A stretch of DNA of 64,000 nucleotides from Treponema vincentii (GTDB taxonomy: Bacteria > Spirochaetota > Spirochaetia > Treponematales > Treponemataceae), in contig NZ_CP048020.1 in NCBI RefSeq assembly GCF_010365865.1, positions 682,001 through 746,000 on the forward strand, written 5' to 3'. Below the pieces are notes generated by a model. That model ran no database searches and was not told the origin of the DNA. It saw nothing but the letters and a program-made list of their open reading frames with translations. The translations under genes were made by a program, and so were the position numbers. This document shows positions 63,328 to 64,000 of the stretch, piece by piece; positions within the stretch are counted from its first letter, which is position 1; each line of letters opens with the position of its first letter.

Positions 63328-64000
63328 TTATAAGTACCGAGCGGAAAGCCGCAGCAGCGCTTCCTGATCGGTGGTAGCGGTATCGACAATACCGGCAAGG
63401 CGGTAGTTCGACATAACGGCAATGCGGTTCGTAATGCCTAAAATTTCCGGCATCTCACTCGAAACAACGATAATTGTCTTTCCCGCTTTCGCCATATTGA
63501 TAATAAGCTGATAAATTTCGTACTTAGCTCCGACGTCGATACCGCGGGTCGGTTCATCAAGCAACAGAATATCGGGCTGGCGTTCAAGCCATTTACCGAT
63601 AATCACCTTCTGCTGATTCCCCCCGCTCAATGCGCTAATCAGCTCATCCGCAGAAACACACTTTGTGTGCATCGTCTTTATTTCACGGTCGGCGGCCTCC
63701 TGCATTTTGCGGTTTGACAGCACACCGAATGTTTTATAGGTTTCAATATTCGCAATAACGGTATTAAATTTAATGGTAGCTTTACCGAACATCCCGTTGA
63801 ACTTCCGCTCCTCGGTTACCAGCGCAAAGTTATAGTCCATCGCCTCCTTCGCATTGGAAAAATGGAGCTTCTTACCGTCCAAGAGCATCTCGCCCGATGC
63901 AATAGTGCGAAGGCCGAAGATACTTTCCAAAAGCTCGCTCCGCCCCGCGCCGACCAGCCCGTACAGCCCGAAAATTTCTCCCTTTTTTACCGTAAAAGAA
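63328..64000 (-). CDS. mglA: MglA-type sugar ABC ATPase, C-terminal part
   Basis: The frame is open to the end of the window. The visible second nucleotide-binding domain runs from KKGEIFGLYGLVGAGRSELL (Walker A-like, degenerate as usual in domain 2) through LSGGNQQKVIIGKWLERQPD to ILLLDEPTRGIDVGAKYEIY. It ends TDQEALLRLSARYL. Together with mglC it forms the import pump for galactose-type sugars. The N-terminal domain and the binding-protein gene lie outside. Confidence 0.92.
   Translation of the reverse strand, partial: SFTVKKGEIFGLYGLVGAGRSELLESIFGLRTIASGEMLLDGKKLHFSNAKEAMDYNFALVTEERKFNGMFGKATIKFNTVIANIETYKTFGVLSNRKMQEAADREIKTMHTKCVSADELISALSGGNQQKVIIGKWLERQPDILLLDEPTRGIDVGAKYEIYQLIINMAKAGKTIIVVSSEMPEILGITNRIAVMSNYRLAGIVDTATTDQEALLRLSARYL

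Overview
The window looks like chromosome of a host-associated Treponema. The flagellar genes, spirochaete-type lipoproteins, an MglA/MglC pair, two chemoreceptors and the gene order rimP-nusA-infB-rbfA-truB-ribF-rpsO-pnp all point there. Base composition is balanced (about mid-40s % GC by eye, not computed), which fits the T. vincentii/T. medium oral group better than AT-rich T. denticola. The species assignment is an inference.

Layout. 1-5170: flagellar block on the + strand (end of flgK, flgL, fliW-csrA, two rod/hook proteins, a FlgJ-type rod-binding protein). 5174-11854: a metal-acquisition-like cluster. A Fec/Btu-type ABC transporter on the - strand (permease, ATPase, binding protein) is surrounded by a Crp/Fnr regulator, a DUF364-like protein and two SAM methyltransferases on the + strand; two of the promoters carry the same operator-like sequence. 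11888-20479: def-fmt-PASTA operon, tRNA-His and tRNA-Arg, a UPF0158-GNAT fusion, enolase, RidA, a lipoprotein, a Gx/HepS-I membrane protein and a SlyD-type isomerase. 20554-27687: rplU-prp-rpmA, then obg-nadD-yqeK-LCP-rsfS, then a HEAT-repeat protein. 27713-40025: translation and RNA block from rimP to pnp, then dut and two LptF/LptG-type permeases. 40076-46678: two chemoreceptors, a CorC-like protein, flgN and fliS behind a sigma-28 promoter, and tRNA-Gly. 46767-54194: a HAD phosphatase, an EamA exporter and a DUF3798 lipoprotein with its ABC transporter. 54288-64000: dnaE, YggT, a two-module AAA protein, an unknown gene, and mglC/mglA.

The most striking non-genic signal is a set of intergenic elements (351-511, 7369-7521, 57757-57965, 61340-61489) built from unrelated, near-perfect 6-16 bp stems. 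Their short loops repeatedly read NGGA on one strand and TCCN on the other, often within CANGGANG, the published CsrA/RsmE hairpin consensus. csrA itself lies in the window. In three of the four elements the GGA loop is on the strand opposite to the flanking genes, so a role as CsrA sites is a hypothesis; structured repeats or UNCG-type RNA hairpins remain open. Two of the elements share end sequences.

Three conserved genes (pnp, an ABC ATPase, dnaE) are broken by four single-base gains in short homopolymers, and one receptor may carry a single-base loss at its start. Because pnp and dnaE are otherwise intact and dnaE is essential, sequencing error is the likelier explanation.
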